From positions 1 through 64,000 of the forward strand of contig JAITVV010000089.1 of assembly GCA_031285625.1 (NCBI GenBank): a DNA stretch of 64,000 nt, written 5' to 3'. The DNA comes from Prevotella sp. GTDB lineage: Bacteria > Bacteroidota > Bacteroidia > Bacteroidales > Dysgonomonadaceae. How positions within the stretch are numbered: position 1 is the first letter of the stretch; each line of letters opens with the position of its first letter. This document shows, piece by piece, positions 26,063 through 35,242 of the stretch. The position numbers were made by a program, and so were the translations under genes. The notes under the pieces were generated by a model. It searched no databases and had not been told where the DNA came from. It was given only the letters and a program-made list of their open reading frames with translations.

Positions 26063-27175
26063 ATGCCCATCTCACGTCGATCTTTTTTAAAGAGAGCAAC
26101 TCTTGGTGCTTTAGCTGTATCAGCATTTCCGCAGATTCTATCTGCAAATAACAGCTCAAAAGCTTTTATAGATAAACTACTTCCGGCACCAGTCGGTGGA
26201 GGATTCCAGATGGATGATTACTGGATTTGGGGTTCATCGGTGATTAAAGGTGACGACGGAAAATACCATATGTTTGCTGACCGCTGGCTGAAGAACATCG
26301 GATTTCAGGGCTGGGTAACCAACTCACAGGTTGTGCATGCAATATCGGACACCCCTGAGGGCCCTTATATTTTTTCGGATGTTGCATTGCCTGTAAGAGG
26401 CCCTGAATATTTTGACGGACTGGTAACTCATAACCCAAGGATAATATTCTTTAAAGGAACCTATTATTTATATTATTTTGGTACAACATATGATTTTCCA
26501 GTTCCACAAGCAGGTACACAATGGCAGGATGACTGGTTTGAACGGGCATGGATGAACAAACGTATTGGCGTAGCCTGGTCTAAATCCCTATACGGGCCAT
26601 GGCACAGGCCGGAGCATCCGGCTATAGAACCCCGTCCGGGAAAATGGGATGCTACCATCACAACAAACCCCTCACCTGTAATCAATCCTATTACAGGAAA
26701 AATACTCCTGATGTATAAATCGTCGCCGGTAAACTCCGCCCCTCCTTTATTGTTAGGCGTGGCTGAAGCTGACGACCCACTGGGAGAATATAGACGTCTG
26801 TCGGATGATCCTATATTCAGGTTTGACACTCCGGATAATCAGGATAATGATGTAGAAGATCCTTTTGTATGGCACAATGGAAAAGAATATGAATTAATAA
26901 TGAAAGACCGTTTTGGTCATATCTGTGGAGAAGAGGGAGGCGGAGTACATGCCACATCCAAAGATGGAGTTAAGTGGAACTTATCAAATCCTGTTAAAGC
27001 TTATTCGCGGACAATAAGATGGAATGATGGATCGGTTAGCCTCCAAGCAAACTTTGAACGCCCGTTCCTGCTTACGGAGAATGGGAAACCAACACATTTA
27101 TTTGCTGCAACAGGATCAGGCCCTCAACCCTGGAACTTTGAAAAAACATGGAATATGGTTATACCTTTGAAGTAA
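26063..27175 (+). CDS. Tat-exported GH43-like five-bladed propeller protein
   Basis: 370 residues. The N terminus SRRSFLKRATLGAL is a twin-arginine signal, with cleavage near residue 28, so the protein is exported folded. The mature part shows the repeated blade pattern of GH43/GH117-type five-bladed propellers: WGSSVIKGDDGKYHMFADRW, HNPRIIFFKGTYYLYYFG, NPSPVINPITGKILLMYK, EDPFVWHNGKEYELIMKD. The acidic residues in MDDYWIW and DNDVEDPF are candidates for catalysis. It stands alone, not in a polysaccharide utilisation locus, so the substrate is unknown. Confidence 0.75.
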   Translation: MPISRRSFLKRATLGALAVSAFPQILSANNSSKAFIDKLLPAPVGGGFQMDDYWIWGSSVIKGDDGKYHMFADRWLKNIGFQGWVTNSQVVHAISDTPEGPYIFSDVALPVRGPEYFDGLVTHNPRIIFFKGTYYLYYFGTTYDFPVPQAGTQWQDDWFERAWMNKRIGVAWSKSLYGPWHRPEHPAIEPRPGKWDATITTNPSPVINPITGKILLMYKSSPVNSAPPLLLGVAEADDPLGEYRRLSDDPIFRFDTPDNQDNDVEDPFVWHNGKEYELIMKDRFGHICGEEGGGVHATSKDGVKWNLSNPVKAYSRTIRWNDGSVSLQANFERPFLLTENGKPTHLFAATGSGPQPWNFEKTWNMVIPLK

Positions 27176-27216
27176 GTTTTTTGAGGCTATCTTCTCCTAC
27201 TTTAGAAAATGGAATG

Positions 27217-27224
27217 TATATTTG
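27217..27224 (+). promoter_or_regulatory. -7 box in front of folK
   Basis: TATATTTG nine bases before the ATG at 27233; transcription would begin almost at the start codon. It lies inside the longer possible reading frame (27209), arguing for the shorter start. Confidence 0.5.
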
Positions 27225-27232
27225 CACCCATT

Positions 27233-27601
27233 ATGAATAAAGCCCTGCTTAGCATAGGAACCAATGAAGACAAGGAACTAAATTTAGATCTTTGCCATCA
27301 ATTACTTGGTAACTCCTTTGAGCAAATATCTTACTCTGATACCTCTATCACCACGCCATACGGTAATAGTTATAAAAATGATTTCCTTAACCAACTGGCA
27401 ATAATTTACACAGACCAGAAGAGAGAGGATGTTTATAAACTGCTGAAATTAATAGAGACACAAATAGGAAGAAATCCTTCGGATAAAGAAAGGGGCATTG
27501 TAAAAATTGATATCGATTTAGTCATCTGGAATGATAAAATATTAAAGCCTGCCGATATTAGCCGCAGCTATATTAAAGACTTACTCGCCAGCCTGCAATA
27601 A
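27233..27601 (+). CDS. folK: short HPPK (folate pyrophosphokinase)
   Basis: 6-hydroxymethyl-7,8-dihydropterin pyrophosphokinase, the step before dihydropteroate synthase in folate synthesis. Recognised from ALLSIGTNEDKELNL at the N terminus, FLNQLAIIYT, IETQIGRNPSDK and IDIDLVIWND. At 122 residues it is shorter than the 150-160 of E. coli FolK, and the usual GPRxxDLD segment reads GIVKIDIDL. This compact form appears typical of Bacteroidales (recollection, not checked). The start at 27233 is chosen over 27209 because of the promoter box just before it. Confidence 0.8.
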   Translation: MNKALLSIGTNEDKELNLDLCHQLLGNSFEQISYSDTSITTPYGNSYKNDFLNQLAIIYTDQKREDVYKLLKLIETQIGRNPSDKERGIVKIDIDLVIWNDKILKPADISRSYIKDLLASLQ

Positions 27602-27603
27602 TA

Positions 27604-28704
27604 TCAGAGTTTGCTTATTTTCTTACTCAACAACATATTGCTGAATAAAGAAATAAGTTTCTTCTCTACAAACTTATGATAAGCAATACCCAAAACCGCT
27701 GAAGCAACTACCAAAAGGATTATAAGCAGATCAGGATTAACCATCGTAAGTTCTTTTTTTAAGGTGCTGTTTAACACAAAGAATAGTATAGGATGGATCA
27801 GATAAATGGAAAATGACGCATCACCTAATAATAGAAGGCTATCCTTTTTAGGAAAATGCAAAGATGTCTTTCTCTCCCAGAATAAGAAACATATTAATAA
27901 TAAAGTAGTTGGTACACCAAATACAATAAGCCTATGCCATGTAAATATGCCATTATTTATAAGAAATGCTTCTCCTACTTGTCCATGGCCATTAATAAGT
28001 AAATAAATTAAAATAGCCATAGCGACCAATCCTAAAGACAAGGGAATAAGAATATTAACTTTATTTATTTTCCTATAAATTACAGCAATCAACATACCTA
28101 CTCCAAATTCGAGAAACATGGGGTTTGTAATAAAGGTATAATGAATTTCATGTACAGGAAAGAAAAAGCCAATAAGAAAAAGCACAAAGAATAGAGAAAA
28201 TAAATATATCTCGCGTCCCTTAACAATAGAGAAACCGATAAATACAGCATAGAAAATATAGAAAAGCCATTCATAACTCAATGTCCAACCAACATATAAT
28301 ATGGGATAAACAAATTCATCCCCCGAATCAAATATAGGTACAATAGTTATAGTCTTTAATATACTATCCAACGAAAACAGGGAACCCTGGAATATTAAAT
28401 AACAAAGAAGCAATATCAGAGAAGAAACATAATAGACAGGATTAATTCTTGTAAACTTCTTTTTGATGAAGTAAATAAAATTTTTCCACCCGGATTCTTC
28501 ATGAGACATGTAACAAATAATAAAGCCTGATATAATGAAAAATATATCTACTCCACATAGCCCAATTGATTTCAGAAAATAGAAATTTTCCTGCAAAGAT
28601 ACTCCTCCACACGATTGCTGTAAATTGACAGCGTGGACATAAACAACGGCTAATGCTGCAAGTCCTCTAAGATACTGCACAGAATAAAGCTTGTCTTTTG
28701 ACAT
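27604..28704 (-). CDS. acyltransferase 3 family membrane protein
   Basis: 366 residues with about ten membrane helices, of the OafA/WecH type that O-acylates surface sugars using acyl-CoA. Early motifs are diagnostic: YLRGLAALAVVYVHAV with the catalytic histidine, FFIISGFIICYM, and KKFTRINPVYY; the C-terminal helices include FSIYLIHPILFFVLN. It has its own TACTTTTG box and converges on folK, two bases apart. The acceptor glycan is unknown. Confidence 0.88.
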   Translation of the reverse strand: MSKDKLYSVQYLRGLAALAVVYVHAVNLQQSCGGVSLQENFYFLKSIGLCGVDIFFIISGFIICYMSHEESGWKNFIYFIKKKFTRINPVYYVSSLILLLCYLIFQGSLFSLDSILKTITIVPIFDSGDEFVYPILYVGWTLSYEWLFYIFYAVFIGFSIVKGREIYLFSLFFVLFLIGFFFPVHEIHYTFITNPMFLEFGVGMLIAVIYRKINKVNILIPLSLGLVAMAILIYLLINGHGQVGEAFLINNGIFTWHRLIVFGVPTTLLLICFLFWERKTSLHFPKKDSLLLLGDASFSIYLIHPILFFVLNSTLKKELTMVNPDLLIILLVVASAVLGIAYHKFVEKKLISLFSNMLLSKKISKL

Positions 28705-28720
28705 TACGATTGCGTTTATG

Positions 28721-28728
28721 CAAAAGTA
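28721..28728 (-). promoter_or_regulatory. -7 box of the acyltransferase gene
   Basis: TACTTTTG on the minus strand, 17 bases before the ATG. Confidence 0.55.
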
Positions 28729-28818
28729 TGTAAAATATTTAATAAATATATCAAATAAAGACTATTTTATATAGGCTTATTTTATTCATATTAAGCCCAT
28801 TACAAAATATAGAATATT

Positions 28819-29676
28819 TTACTTCCACAGTTTAGCCTGTATCTGCTGAATTATCTTTTCACTATCATCATTAAACTTTCTGGCAAAGAAAGGAAATCGT
28901 TTTCCATACTCATCATTAAACTCAATGTGAGATTTCAGAAATTCGATATGGCGTTCTTCAATAGTTGCCGGAGGTATAGCTACTTCCCAATCTGTATAAG
29001 TAAGATTTGAAGCCGTTTGGTCCAGAAATGGGGAATTACCTATAATTGTCTGAAAAAAAGCCTCATCCGGAACTAAAGTATGACGAAAGAAATCGATATA
29101 TCTTTTGTCTTCTTCTATTGTTTTAAGTATATACTGAACACATGTGTTCGTAAGTGCAAACCACTGTGACCCTGCATATAGTTTAAATGGTGCTTTTCTT
29201 TTTATCTGTAGCTTCTTAAAGAGAACCTCCAATAGAAATTTTGGATTATAGTGTTTTAGATTGCGGCGATCATAATCGAAGTAGTAATATTCATATCTTT
29301 CAGCAGGTTTAAAAGGAACAGGCACCGGCACAATATCGATATATTCTTTCTTCTTTTCCAACAGATCATTTAAAAATGCCTTGGAACGAATAGGATAATC
29401 CACCCCGCTGATCAATATATAATAATCAGCCTCAGAGGAATTCCCTATTGCGTACTTCAATAAAGCTAATGTGGCCTCAATCATAGCAAAGCCTCCCCAA
29501 TTGATATCTATATGGGTAGGAATAATAGCTACATTCTCGCGGGAAGGAGTGTATTTATTTTCCGTCTTTTTATCTATATGAATGTAGAATACACTATCCG
29601 GATCATCCAGGGCATTGATTAAACGATCCAGATGTTTAAAGTTATTATGTGTCAATATCAGATAGCAAATCTTCAT
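28819..29676 (-). CDS. core-2/I-branching-type glycosyltransferase (GT14-like)
   Basis: 285 residues, resembling beta-1,6-N-acetylglucosaminyltransferases of family GT14. Key stretches: ICYLILTHNNF at the N terminus, FYIHIDKK, WGGFAMIEATLALL, YYILISGVDYPIRS, GSQWFALT and LVPDEAFFQTI, in the order found across the family. No membrane segment; probably cytosolic and acting on a lipid-linked or LPS-type glycan. The frame is open to 29700, but the ATG at 29676 starts the conserved domain and leaves room for the promoter box at 29700-29707. Confidence 0.88.
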   Translation of the reverse strand: MKICYLILTHNNFKHLDRLINALDDPDSVFYIHIDKKTENKYTPSRENVAIIPTHIDINWGGFAMIEATLALLKYAIGNSSEADYYILISGVDYPIRSKAFLNDLLEKKKEYIDIVPVPVPFKPAERYEYYYFDYDRRNLKHYNPKFLLEVLFKKLQIKRKAPFKLYAGSQWFALTNTCVQYILKTIEEDKRYIDFFRHTLVPDEAFFQTIIGNSPFLDQTASNLTYTDWEVAIPPATIEERHIEFLKSHIEFNDEYGKRFPFFARKFNDDSEKIIQQIQAKLWK

Positions 29677-29699
29677 ATAGAAAGCGTTTATTATAAACA

Positions 29700-29707
29700 C
29701 AAAAGTA
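29700..29707 (-). promoter_or_regulatory. -7 box of the GT14-like gene
   Basis: TACTTTTG on the minus strand, 24 bases upstream of the ATG at 29676 and directly after the porin terminator. Confidence 0.5.
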
Positions 29708-29713
29708 AAGAAA

Positions 29714-29741
29714 AAAGGTTACTTCTTCCGAAATAACCTTT
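29714..29741 (-). terminator. terminator of the porin gene
   Basis: AAAGGTTA (29714-29721) pairs with TAACCTTT (29734-29741); on the minus strand the stem is followed by TTTTCTTTAC. Confidence 0.65.
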
Positions 29742-29761
29742 CCATTATTTTATTATGATAA

Positions 29762-30925
29762 TCAGAACACTATCTGCATCTGCCCTAAGACTGTATTTGA
29801 ATTCCTTTCTCCCCAACTTTTTGAATAATCCGAATATACATAATTCAGTTGGAACCGGCATGGACCATAAAAATGATAGTTGACACCCAATGTATATTCA
29901 ATCAGCTCATTATTTTTATCCTTATTTTGATTCAGATAATCAACCTTAGCAAAACCATTCAGCTTTTTAGGGATGAAATAGTACAACCCTATACCATGAA
30001 GCCCTTCCTTACTGATTCCACCATCATTGGCTTTTATCCATTCGGCCCGGGCATACAGTCTTTCCGATCTATAATCCGAGCTCACAATCCATCTGTTACG
30101 AACATGGTTAGACTCTTCTGTGTCATCGGAATTCATATACGCGGGTCTCAAATATTTAGCTTCTCCAAAATAGGCACCTCCTCCTATACGGAAACCTTTT
30201 ACAGGCTGTAACATAATATTTGCGGCAAAATCTTTTGAGTTATTATTCTCGCTGGTATTGATACCCGTACCCTGATATACCCCTATCCTGTATTCTAAAA
30301 GATCGTGAGTCTGGGTTTTGAATAAATTACCATATGCCATTATCCCCACATCACGCCCACTATTATTTTTACCGTTTTGCTCCTGTTGAACATCTCCGGT
30401 CATTCCTATTAATGAAGAAACAGAACGTGTATTAAGAACAGCTTCTATATCAGTCAGTGACATTTGATTCTCCAGAGAAAGAGGGGTCTTCATTTGTCCC
30501 AGTCTCAAATTGAATTCATTGGCCGGACTCCATTCGCCCCAAAATTCATATGGCATGGGCTTAACAAACTCTGCGAGAATAAAGTATTTAAAGTTTTTAG
30601 TGATCTCTCCACGCATTGATAAGAATATTACCCTGGCATCCAGGCTATGCTTTGTTTCGGCTAAGTCATTGTATTTATACATAAAGAGGCCGTACCCCCC
30701 AAAACGCATATATGGTGTATTAAAAGCCTCCCTTACTTTATCCACAGCCTGAGAAAAAGAAGGATTACCTTCCTTCTGCACAGGCTTTTGACGGAGAGAA
30801 TCTGCTTCACTCTGAGTAAGTACGTTCTTCTCTACCAGTTTTTTTAATAGTTCATTGTTAGAATCCTGAGCATAAATTAAACCACATGCTACACATAAAG
30901 AGAGCATGAATAAAAATCTTTTCAT
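29762..30925 (-). CDS. OprO/OprP-family porin
   Basis: 387 residues: signal peptide (ends IYAQ), a short helical region typical of trimeric porins (NNELLKKLVEKNVLTQSEAD), then a beta barrel with the family pattern FKYFILAEFVKPMPYEFW, FNLRLGQMKTPLSLENQMS and FAKVDYLNQ, ending in the outer-membrane signature MQIVF with a terminal Phe. Members are anion or phosphate-selective channels; selectivity cannot be read here, and no phosphate genes are adjacent. No promoter box was recognised. Confidence 0.85.
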   Translation of the reverse strand: MKRFLFMLSLCVACGLIYAQDSNNELLKKLVEKNVLTQSEADSLRQKPVQKEGNPSFSQAVDKVREAFNTPYMRFGGYGLFMYKYNDLAETKHSLDARVIFLSMRGEITKNFKYFILAEFVKPMPYEFWGEWSPANEFNLRLGQMKTPLSLENQMSLTDIEAVLNTRSVSSLIGMTGDVQQEQNGKNNSGRDVGIMAYGNLFKTQTHDLLEYRIGVYQGTGINTSENNNSKDFAANIMLQPVKGFRIGGGAYFGEAKYLRPAYMNSDDTEESNHVRNRWIVSSDYRSERLYARAEWIKANDGGISKEGLHGIGLYYFIPKKLNGFAKVDYLNQNKDKNNELIEYTLGVNYHFYGPCRFQLNYVYSDYSKSWGERNSNTVLGQMQIVF

Positions 30926-31008
30926 TATTAAATTTGATTATTATTTGTATTTAACTATTTCTCTGCATTCTTGTTTTCCCAAAGATGCAGTCTATTTTTC
31001 ATAAGTGT

Positions 31009-31662
31009 TTATATTTCTATCTTATCTCCGAGGTATTTAGGTCCCTTTCCTGTAGCGATATCGACAAATACCTTTACCCGGGCGAATAATTCACGTACTT
31101 TTGTCCGGTATGAAGAACGGTTGAGTGATAAGTCTTTGGCATTATATCCATAAGCCTCTAACCCATAATATTGCGCCAGAAAAACAGCACGCTCATTATG
31201 AAACTCTTGTGATACAATTATAAATGATTTTTGACCGAATATTTCACTCATCCTGACTACAGAGTCCAACGTTCGAAGCCCAGCATAGTCCGGATGAATA
31301 ATACTATCCGGAACCCCGGCCTCTATCAGTGCCTGACGCATATCTTCGGCTTCATTATAGTCTTTGCGACTATTATCTCCGCTAACAACAAAAGCCTGTA
31401 CCTTTCCGGCCTCATACAATTCTTTCGCAGCTTGTATGCGATATACAAAATACATATTGGGGCGATTCCCTATATTTTTTGCTGTGCCCAATACCAAAGC
31501 TGCTTTTTGTACAGGGATACTATCCACACTATTATGTACATAGTCTTTCGAATCGTGTGGGATCTTCCAGTTAGCAAAAGCTATAACAGAAACTATGAAA
31601 ATAAGTATTATAAATATTATCAAGAGAATACGTTTAAGGATCTTTTTTGTCCGGTTCTTCAT
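31009..31662 (-). CDS. SanA/ElyC-like DUF218 membrane protein
   Basis: 217 residues, one N-terminal membrane helix (about residues 10-30) and an extracytoplasmic DUF218 domain: AALVLGTAKNIGNRPN, AFVVSGDNSRKDYNEAEDMRQAL, SFIIVSQEFHNERAVFLAQ and IATGKGPKYLGDKIEI. The E. coli relative SanA affects envelope integrity and vancomycin exclusion. Its ATG shares one base with the stop of the upstream nucleoside phosphorylase gene, so the two are coupled, although the link in function is not obvious. Confidence 0.85.
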   Translation of the reverse strand: MKNRTKKILKRILLIIFIILIFIVSVIAFANWKIPHDSKDYVHNSVDSIPVQKAALVLGTAKNIGNRPNMYFVYRIQAAKELYEAGKVQAFVVSGDNSRKDYNEAEDMRQALIEAGVPDSIIHPDYAGLRTLDSVVRMSEIFGQKSFIIVSQEFHNERAVFLAQYYGLEAYGYNAKDLSLNRSSYRTKVRELFARVKVFVDIATGKGPKYLGDKIEI

Positions 31663-32531
31663 CAGATGCGATCTAGTACTTTTTTAATTAAATCTTCTAT
31701 CGACCCTTTATAATTGGCATTTGACTCTCCGGCTAAACGATTAGCGATAATAGTACATACGGTCATTGCTCGATGTCCCATCAGCCTGCCCAAGCCTGCC
31801 AGAGGTGCACTCTCCATTTCGTAATTGGTAATTACATCCTGATCGAATTTGAACGTTTCTATTTTACTATTCAAATCCGGATTAGCCAAAGGCATACGCA
31901 CATAACGGCCTTGAGGCCCATAAAAACCGATAGCAGAAATAGTCACTCCTTTTATCATATCCTCACCGCCTATACGCTCCACGAGTTCTTCATCTGCCTT
32001 AATTACATACGGGGCACAATGTTGAGGATTCCAGTTCACATGCTTTTTGAAAGCCTCTTCAAAATCAAGCAAAGCAACATTGTCACGTCCTTCGTAATAA
32101 TTGAGCACTCCATCAAAACCTATCGATTTGGCAGCAACAACATAAGAGCCTATCGGACAATGGGGCTGCAAGCCACCCGAAGTACCTACACGAACCATTG
32201 TCAACTGTTTAAAATCGGCTTTAACTTCACGCGTTTCGAAGTCTACATTGGCTAAAGCATCCAGTTCTGTGATTACAATATCCATATTGTCGGGGCCTAT
32301 GCCATGTGAAAGTGCTGTAATACGCTTTCCGTGATATGTACCTGTGATAGTTCTGAATTCACGGCTTTGGACCTCGCACTCTATAGTATCAAAAAAAGAG
32401 GCTGTAAGGGCTACCCGGTCGGGATCTCCCATCATTATTATCTTATCCGATAATTGCTCAGGTTTTATATGTAGATGAAATACACTTCCATCATTATTTA
32501 TAATCAATTCTGAGTCAGGAATTATTCTCAT
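31662..32531 (-). CDS. uridine phosphorylase-type nucleoside phosphorylase
   Basis: 289 residues of the PNP/UDP superfamily, cleaving nucleosides with phosphate for salvage. Conserved elements: IMMGDPDRV at the phosphate site, SHGIGPDNMDIV, VRVGTSGGLQPHCPIGSYV and the ribose-binding YEMESAPLAGLG. The combination with GGEDMIKGVTISAIGFYGPQG is closer to the Bacteroidetes uridine phosphorylase group than to purine enzymes; base specificity is inference. It shares a base with the sanA-like gene and has a TATCTTTG promoter box. Confidence 0.85.
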   Translation of the reverse strand: MRIIPDSELIINNDGSVFHLHIKPEQLSDKIIMMGDPDRVALTASFFDTIECEVQSREFRTITGTYHGKRITALSHGIGPDNMDIVITELDALANVDFETREVKADFKQLTMVRVGTSGGLQPHCPIGSYVVAAKSIGFDGVLNYYEGRDNVALLDFEEAFKKHVNWNPQHCAPYVIKADEELVERIGGEDMIKGVTISAIGFYGPQGRYVRMPLANPDLNSKIETFKFDQDVITNYEMESAPLAGLGRLMGHRAMTVCTIIANRLAGESNANYKGSIEDLIKKVLDRI

Positions 32532-32556
32532 AATTATCTGCTTTTAATTAATGCGA

Positions 32557-32564
32557 CAAAGATA
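32557..32564 (-). promoter_or_regulatory. -7 box of the nucleoside phosphorylase promoter
   Basis: TATCTTTG on the minus strand, 25 bases before the ATG. Confidence 0.6.
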
Positions 32565-32598
32565 TAAATTATTACTTATCTATATCTTATGAGTTCCT

Positions 32599-33498
32599 TT
32601 AAAAAGACAGGCTTACCCGAAACCCAAATGTTCTTTCATTTCCTATTGTACTAAACCAAGGTGTACAAGCTAAAGAATAATCTGTTGAACTGGATTTTCC
32701 TCTATTCGGGTTTCCGGCAAATATCCCTATTACCTCATTCACCGGATCGATCAGATAGGCTACCACATTTCCCAAGATGCGGGAACCGAATAAACTATAA
32801 TCGTTTGCTACAATATGACGTTTGAGTATATAGAATCCTTCTCCGAAGATAGTTCCTGCGATAGGAGTTATGATCAGATCCTGAATAGAGGGAATCTCCA
32901 TAAAAGCTTCAATCCCGTACTCCCAGAATAAAGTAGATACCCCTGTAGCATAAAGGGCTGAATAAAGAATATTAAAGCCCAGACTTCTGGCACCCATATA
33001 ATATGCAGCCCCGCCATAAGGGTGGAGTATATAATTGAACATAAAATTATCTTTATCTACTACCGGCCCTCTTTTTACATTCCTCCACCATCTCTTAAAA
33101 GGTGGAGTATGTATCGTTTCCGACTTATTCCAGGCAGTAGCATTTTCGGGTAATGCATACAGCGCTCCAAGGGTTACAACTCCCGCGCTCAGTAACACTC
33201 CCGAATTTAAGGCTAACCTTTTGTAGTCAGGATAATTAGCCGTCATAGAATAAGGCAGATCATATATATTCACTTTAGAGGGAATTATCCTGAAGTTTTC
33301 CTTATAAACGCTATCAGAGAAAGCAATATCCGGTTTGAAAGATTGTACATCTATGGGGAAAATAGTTTGAACAGTATCGGATGCCGTTTTTTCATCTAAT
33401 ATAGACAACTCACCCTGAGCACTTATATTGAGTGTACCTACGAGTAGTAAGATAAGAAAATACCTGTTCCGCTGTTTATGGATAATATTATTCTTCAT
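32599..33498 (-). CDS. DUF3943 envelope protein
   Basis: 299 residues with a signal peptide (ends NISAQG). The C-terminal two thirds has the DUF3943 signature: DKDNFMFNYILHPYGGAAYY, STLFWEYGIEAFMEIPSIQDL and the closing FGFRVSLSF with terminal Phe, suggesting an outer-membrane location. Several apolar stretches (LLSAGVVTLGALYALP) could be membrane-associated. Function unknown. It is followed by its own short gap and appears monocistronic. Confidence 0.78.
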   Translation of the reverse strand: MKNNIIHKQRNRYFLILLLVGTLNISAQGELSILDEKTASDTVQTIFPIDVQSFKPDIAFSDSVYKENFRIIPSKVNIYDLPYSMTANYPDYKRLALNSGVLLSAGVVTLGALYALPENATAWNKSETIHTPPFKRWWRNVKRGPVVDKDNFMFNYILHPYGGAAYYMGARSLGFNILYSALYATGVSTLFWEYGIEAFMEIPSIQDLIITPIAGTIFGEGFYILKRHIVANDYSLFGSRILGNVVAYLIDPVNEVIGIFAGNPNRGKSSSTDYSLACTPWFSTIGNERTFGFRVSLSF

Positions 33499-33666
33499 TC
33501 TAACATTTGCTAAAACCTTAATAACATATTATCATAAATTTAGCGAGACTATCCTATATTGCTTTTTATATAGATTTCCTTTTTATAGTTTGAAATGAAG
33601 ATTTTCCAAATTTTAACTAAATTATAAGATTAATTTCTGACTCATATATTCGAATAATTCATTATT

Positions 33667-35184
33667 TCATATTTGTAATGCCGGATATTTGGCAAAAGTC
33701 TTCGGTAAATTTGGAATGTTATCTTTATTCCAGCTACCACGCATATCTGATAGTACATCATCAAAATCTTTTCCTGCAATCTTCTTTACTATTTTTAGAT
33801 ACATTAAGAGTATATCGTCGTATTTCGAAGGATTGAAAGCAGCGAGCACAGCCACAGCCGATGCACCAATATATCCTCTCCATCCATCATAATCTTCATA
33901 AAGTGGATAAACTTCAATAGCCTCCATCAACTTTTTTACATACTGCTCTATTAATGGCTCCAGTTCAGGATGCCTCCCGGCTGCCCTAAAGAGTCCCCGT
34001 TCTCCAACTGCGCCATCTGGCTGTGTAAGGTATATACTGACACTACCAAATCGCCATGTGAGAAAATATTCATCTATATTATGTACTATCCTTTCCAGTA
34101 TCAGCTTTACTTGCGCTACCTTGTCGGGATCCATTTTCTCCTGTATTTTCATGATTCCTCTTTCCCAAGGTTCAAAATCATTATCTCCAAGGTAAAACCT
34201 TCTGGGATCGGGAATAATACCCTCGTGCATTACTTGGTGAAGTAAGGCTTTTACCCTCTTTAGCGACAAACTGCGATTCAAATCTTCGAGAATATGATAA
34301 AAGTTGGTAAGTAAGGTATCATAACTAACCTTCTTTTCAGGTAAATCTCTAGCACATTTGAGAAGAAGGATAAGTTCATTATCAAGCATTTTTCTATAAG
34401 ATGGGAACGTTCTGGTTCCCCCATATAATTCTATAAGTGCATTCTTTAACCTATTAGGACGATATCTGTTTGGGTATTTGATTAAATACTTTTCAAATAA
34501 GGGTATAAGCTTCTTTCGTCTCTCCGCATCTTTTTCCTGTCTTTCTATGGTAGCCTTTTCCGCCAGCTCTTCATCAATCCACTTATCTTTACCGTATGTT
34601 TTTAAAAATTCGGCAAATGCTTCTTTAAACGGTCCTGTTATTTTCTTTTCTATATATACTGAGGTATTATTAGTCAAATAATCGATAATGATTTTCTCAT
34701 CATTGAGCGAGATACGACAATCCATTATAGCTTTAAGCTTGCTACCTCCGCAGAGTTTAATAGCGATCTCGGTATGTCTCAGTTCTATATACAGTTCTTT
34801 TACATGTTCGAGATAAAGATACAACAGTCTCTTTTCCTCATCAGACAAATCCATCGTATTCTGAATCATCCTAAGTATGGCAATAATAGCCTCCAAACTA
34901 TACCAAGTAGCTTGTTGCGATATATAATCGGTATACTCATTGTATTTGAGCGACTTCTTTATATCATTATAAACTTCTACATAGCCTTCTTTGCGCTTTT
35001 CTTTCATTAAGCGAATAGCCTCATTCTGGCAGTCTAACTCATTATCAAATTTTTGTTGAATTGCTTCCGCATCATCATCCTGAATGGTAAATCCCCATTG
35101 AAATATATCAATACTCCAGATCTTCTTTTCTATACCGTTATCGTAGTCGAATGAATATTTTCTACACACGAAATTCAATGCCAT
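33667..35184 (-). CDS. unknown 505-residue protein with a WGR-like N terminus
   Basis: Not recognised as a whole. Residues 20-70 resemble a WGR domain in pattern (KIWSIDIFQWGFTIQ, then FDNELDCQNEAIRLMKEKRKEGY), a nucleic-acid-binding module in PARPs and bacterial proteins. The rest is mostly helical: a charged helix at about 205-235 (EELAEKATIERQEKDAERRKK) and a C-terminal WRGYIGASAVAVLAAFNPSKYDD. No signal peptide or membrane helix. A TAACTTTG promoter box lies upstream at 35216-35223. It is apparently monocistronic. Confidence 0.6.
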   Translation of the reverse strand: MALNFVCRKYSFDYDNGIEKKIWSIDIFQWGFTIQDDDAEAIQQKFDNELDCQNEAIRLMKEKRKEGYVEVYNDIKKSLKYNEYTDYISQQATWYSLEAIIAILRMIQNTMDLSDEEKRLLYLYLEHVKELYIELRHTEIAIKLCGGSKLKAIMDCRISLNDEKIIIDYLTNNTSVYIEKKITGPFKEAFAEFLKTYGKDKWIDEELAEKATIERQEKDAERRKKLIPLFEKYLIKYPNRYRPNRLKNALIELYGGTRTFPSYRKMLDNELILLLKCARDLPEKKVSYDTLLTNFYHILEDLNRSLSLKRVKALLHQVMHEGIIPDPRRFYLGDNDFEPWERGIMKIQEKMDPDKVAQVKLILERIVHNIDEYFLTWRFGSVSIYLTQPDGAVGERGLFRAAGRHPELEPLIEQYVKKLMEAIEVYPLYEDYDGWRGYIGASAVAVLAAFNPSKYDDILLMYLKIVKKIAGKDFDDVLSDMRGSWNKDNIPNLPKTFAKYPALQI

Positions 35185-35215
35185 AGTGATATGTATATGT
35201 TTATGTTAAGTAATG

Positions 35216-35223
35216 CAAAGTTA
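35216..35223 (-). promoter_or_regulatory. -7 box of the WGR-like gene
   Basis: TAACTTTG on the minus strand, 31 bases before the ATG. Confidence 0.5.
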
Positions 35224-35242
35224 AAAATATATTATAAATACC

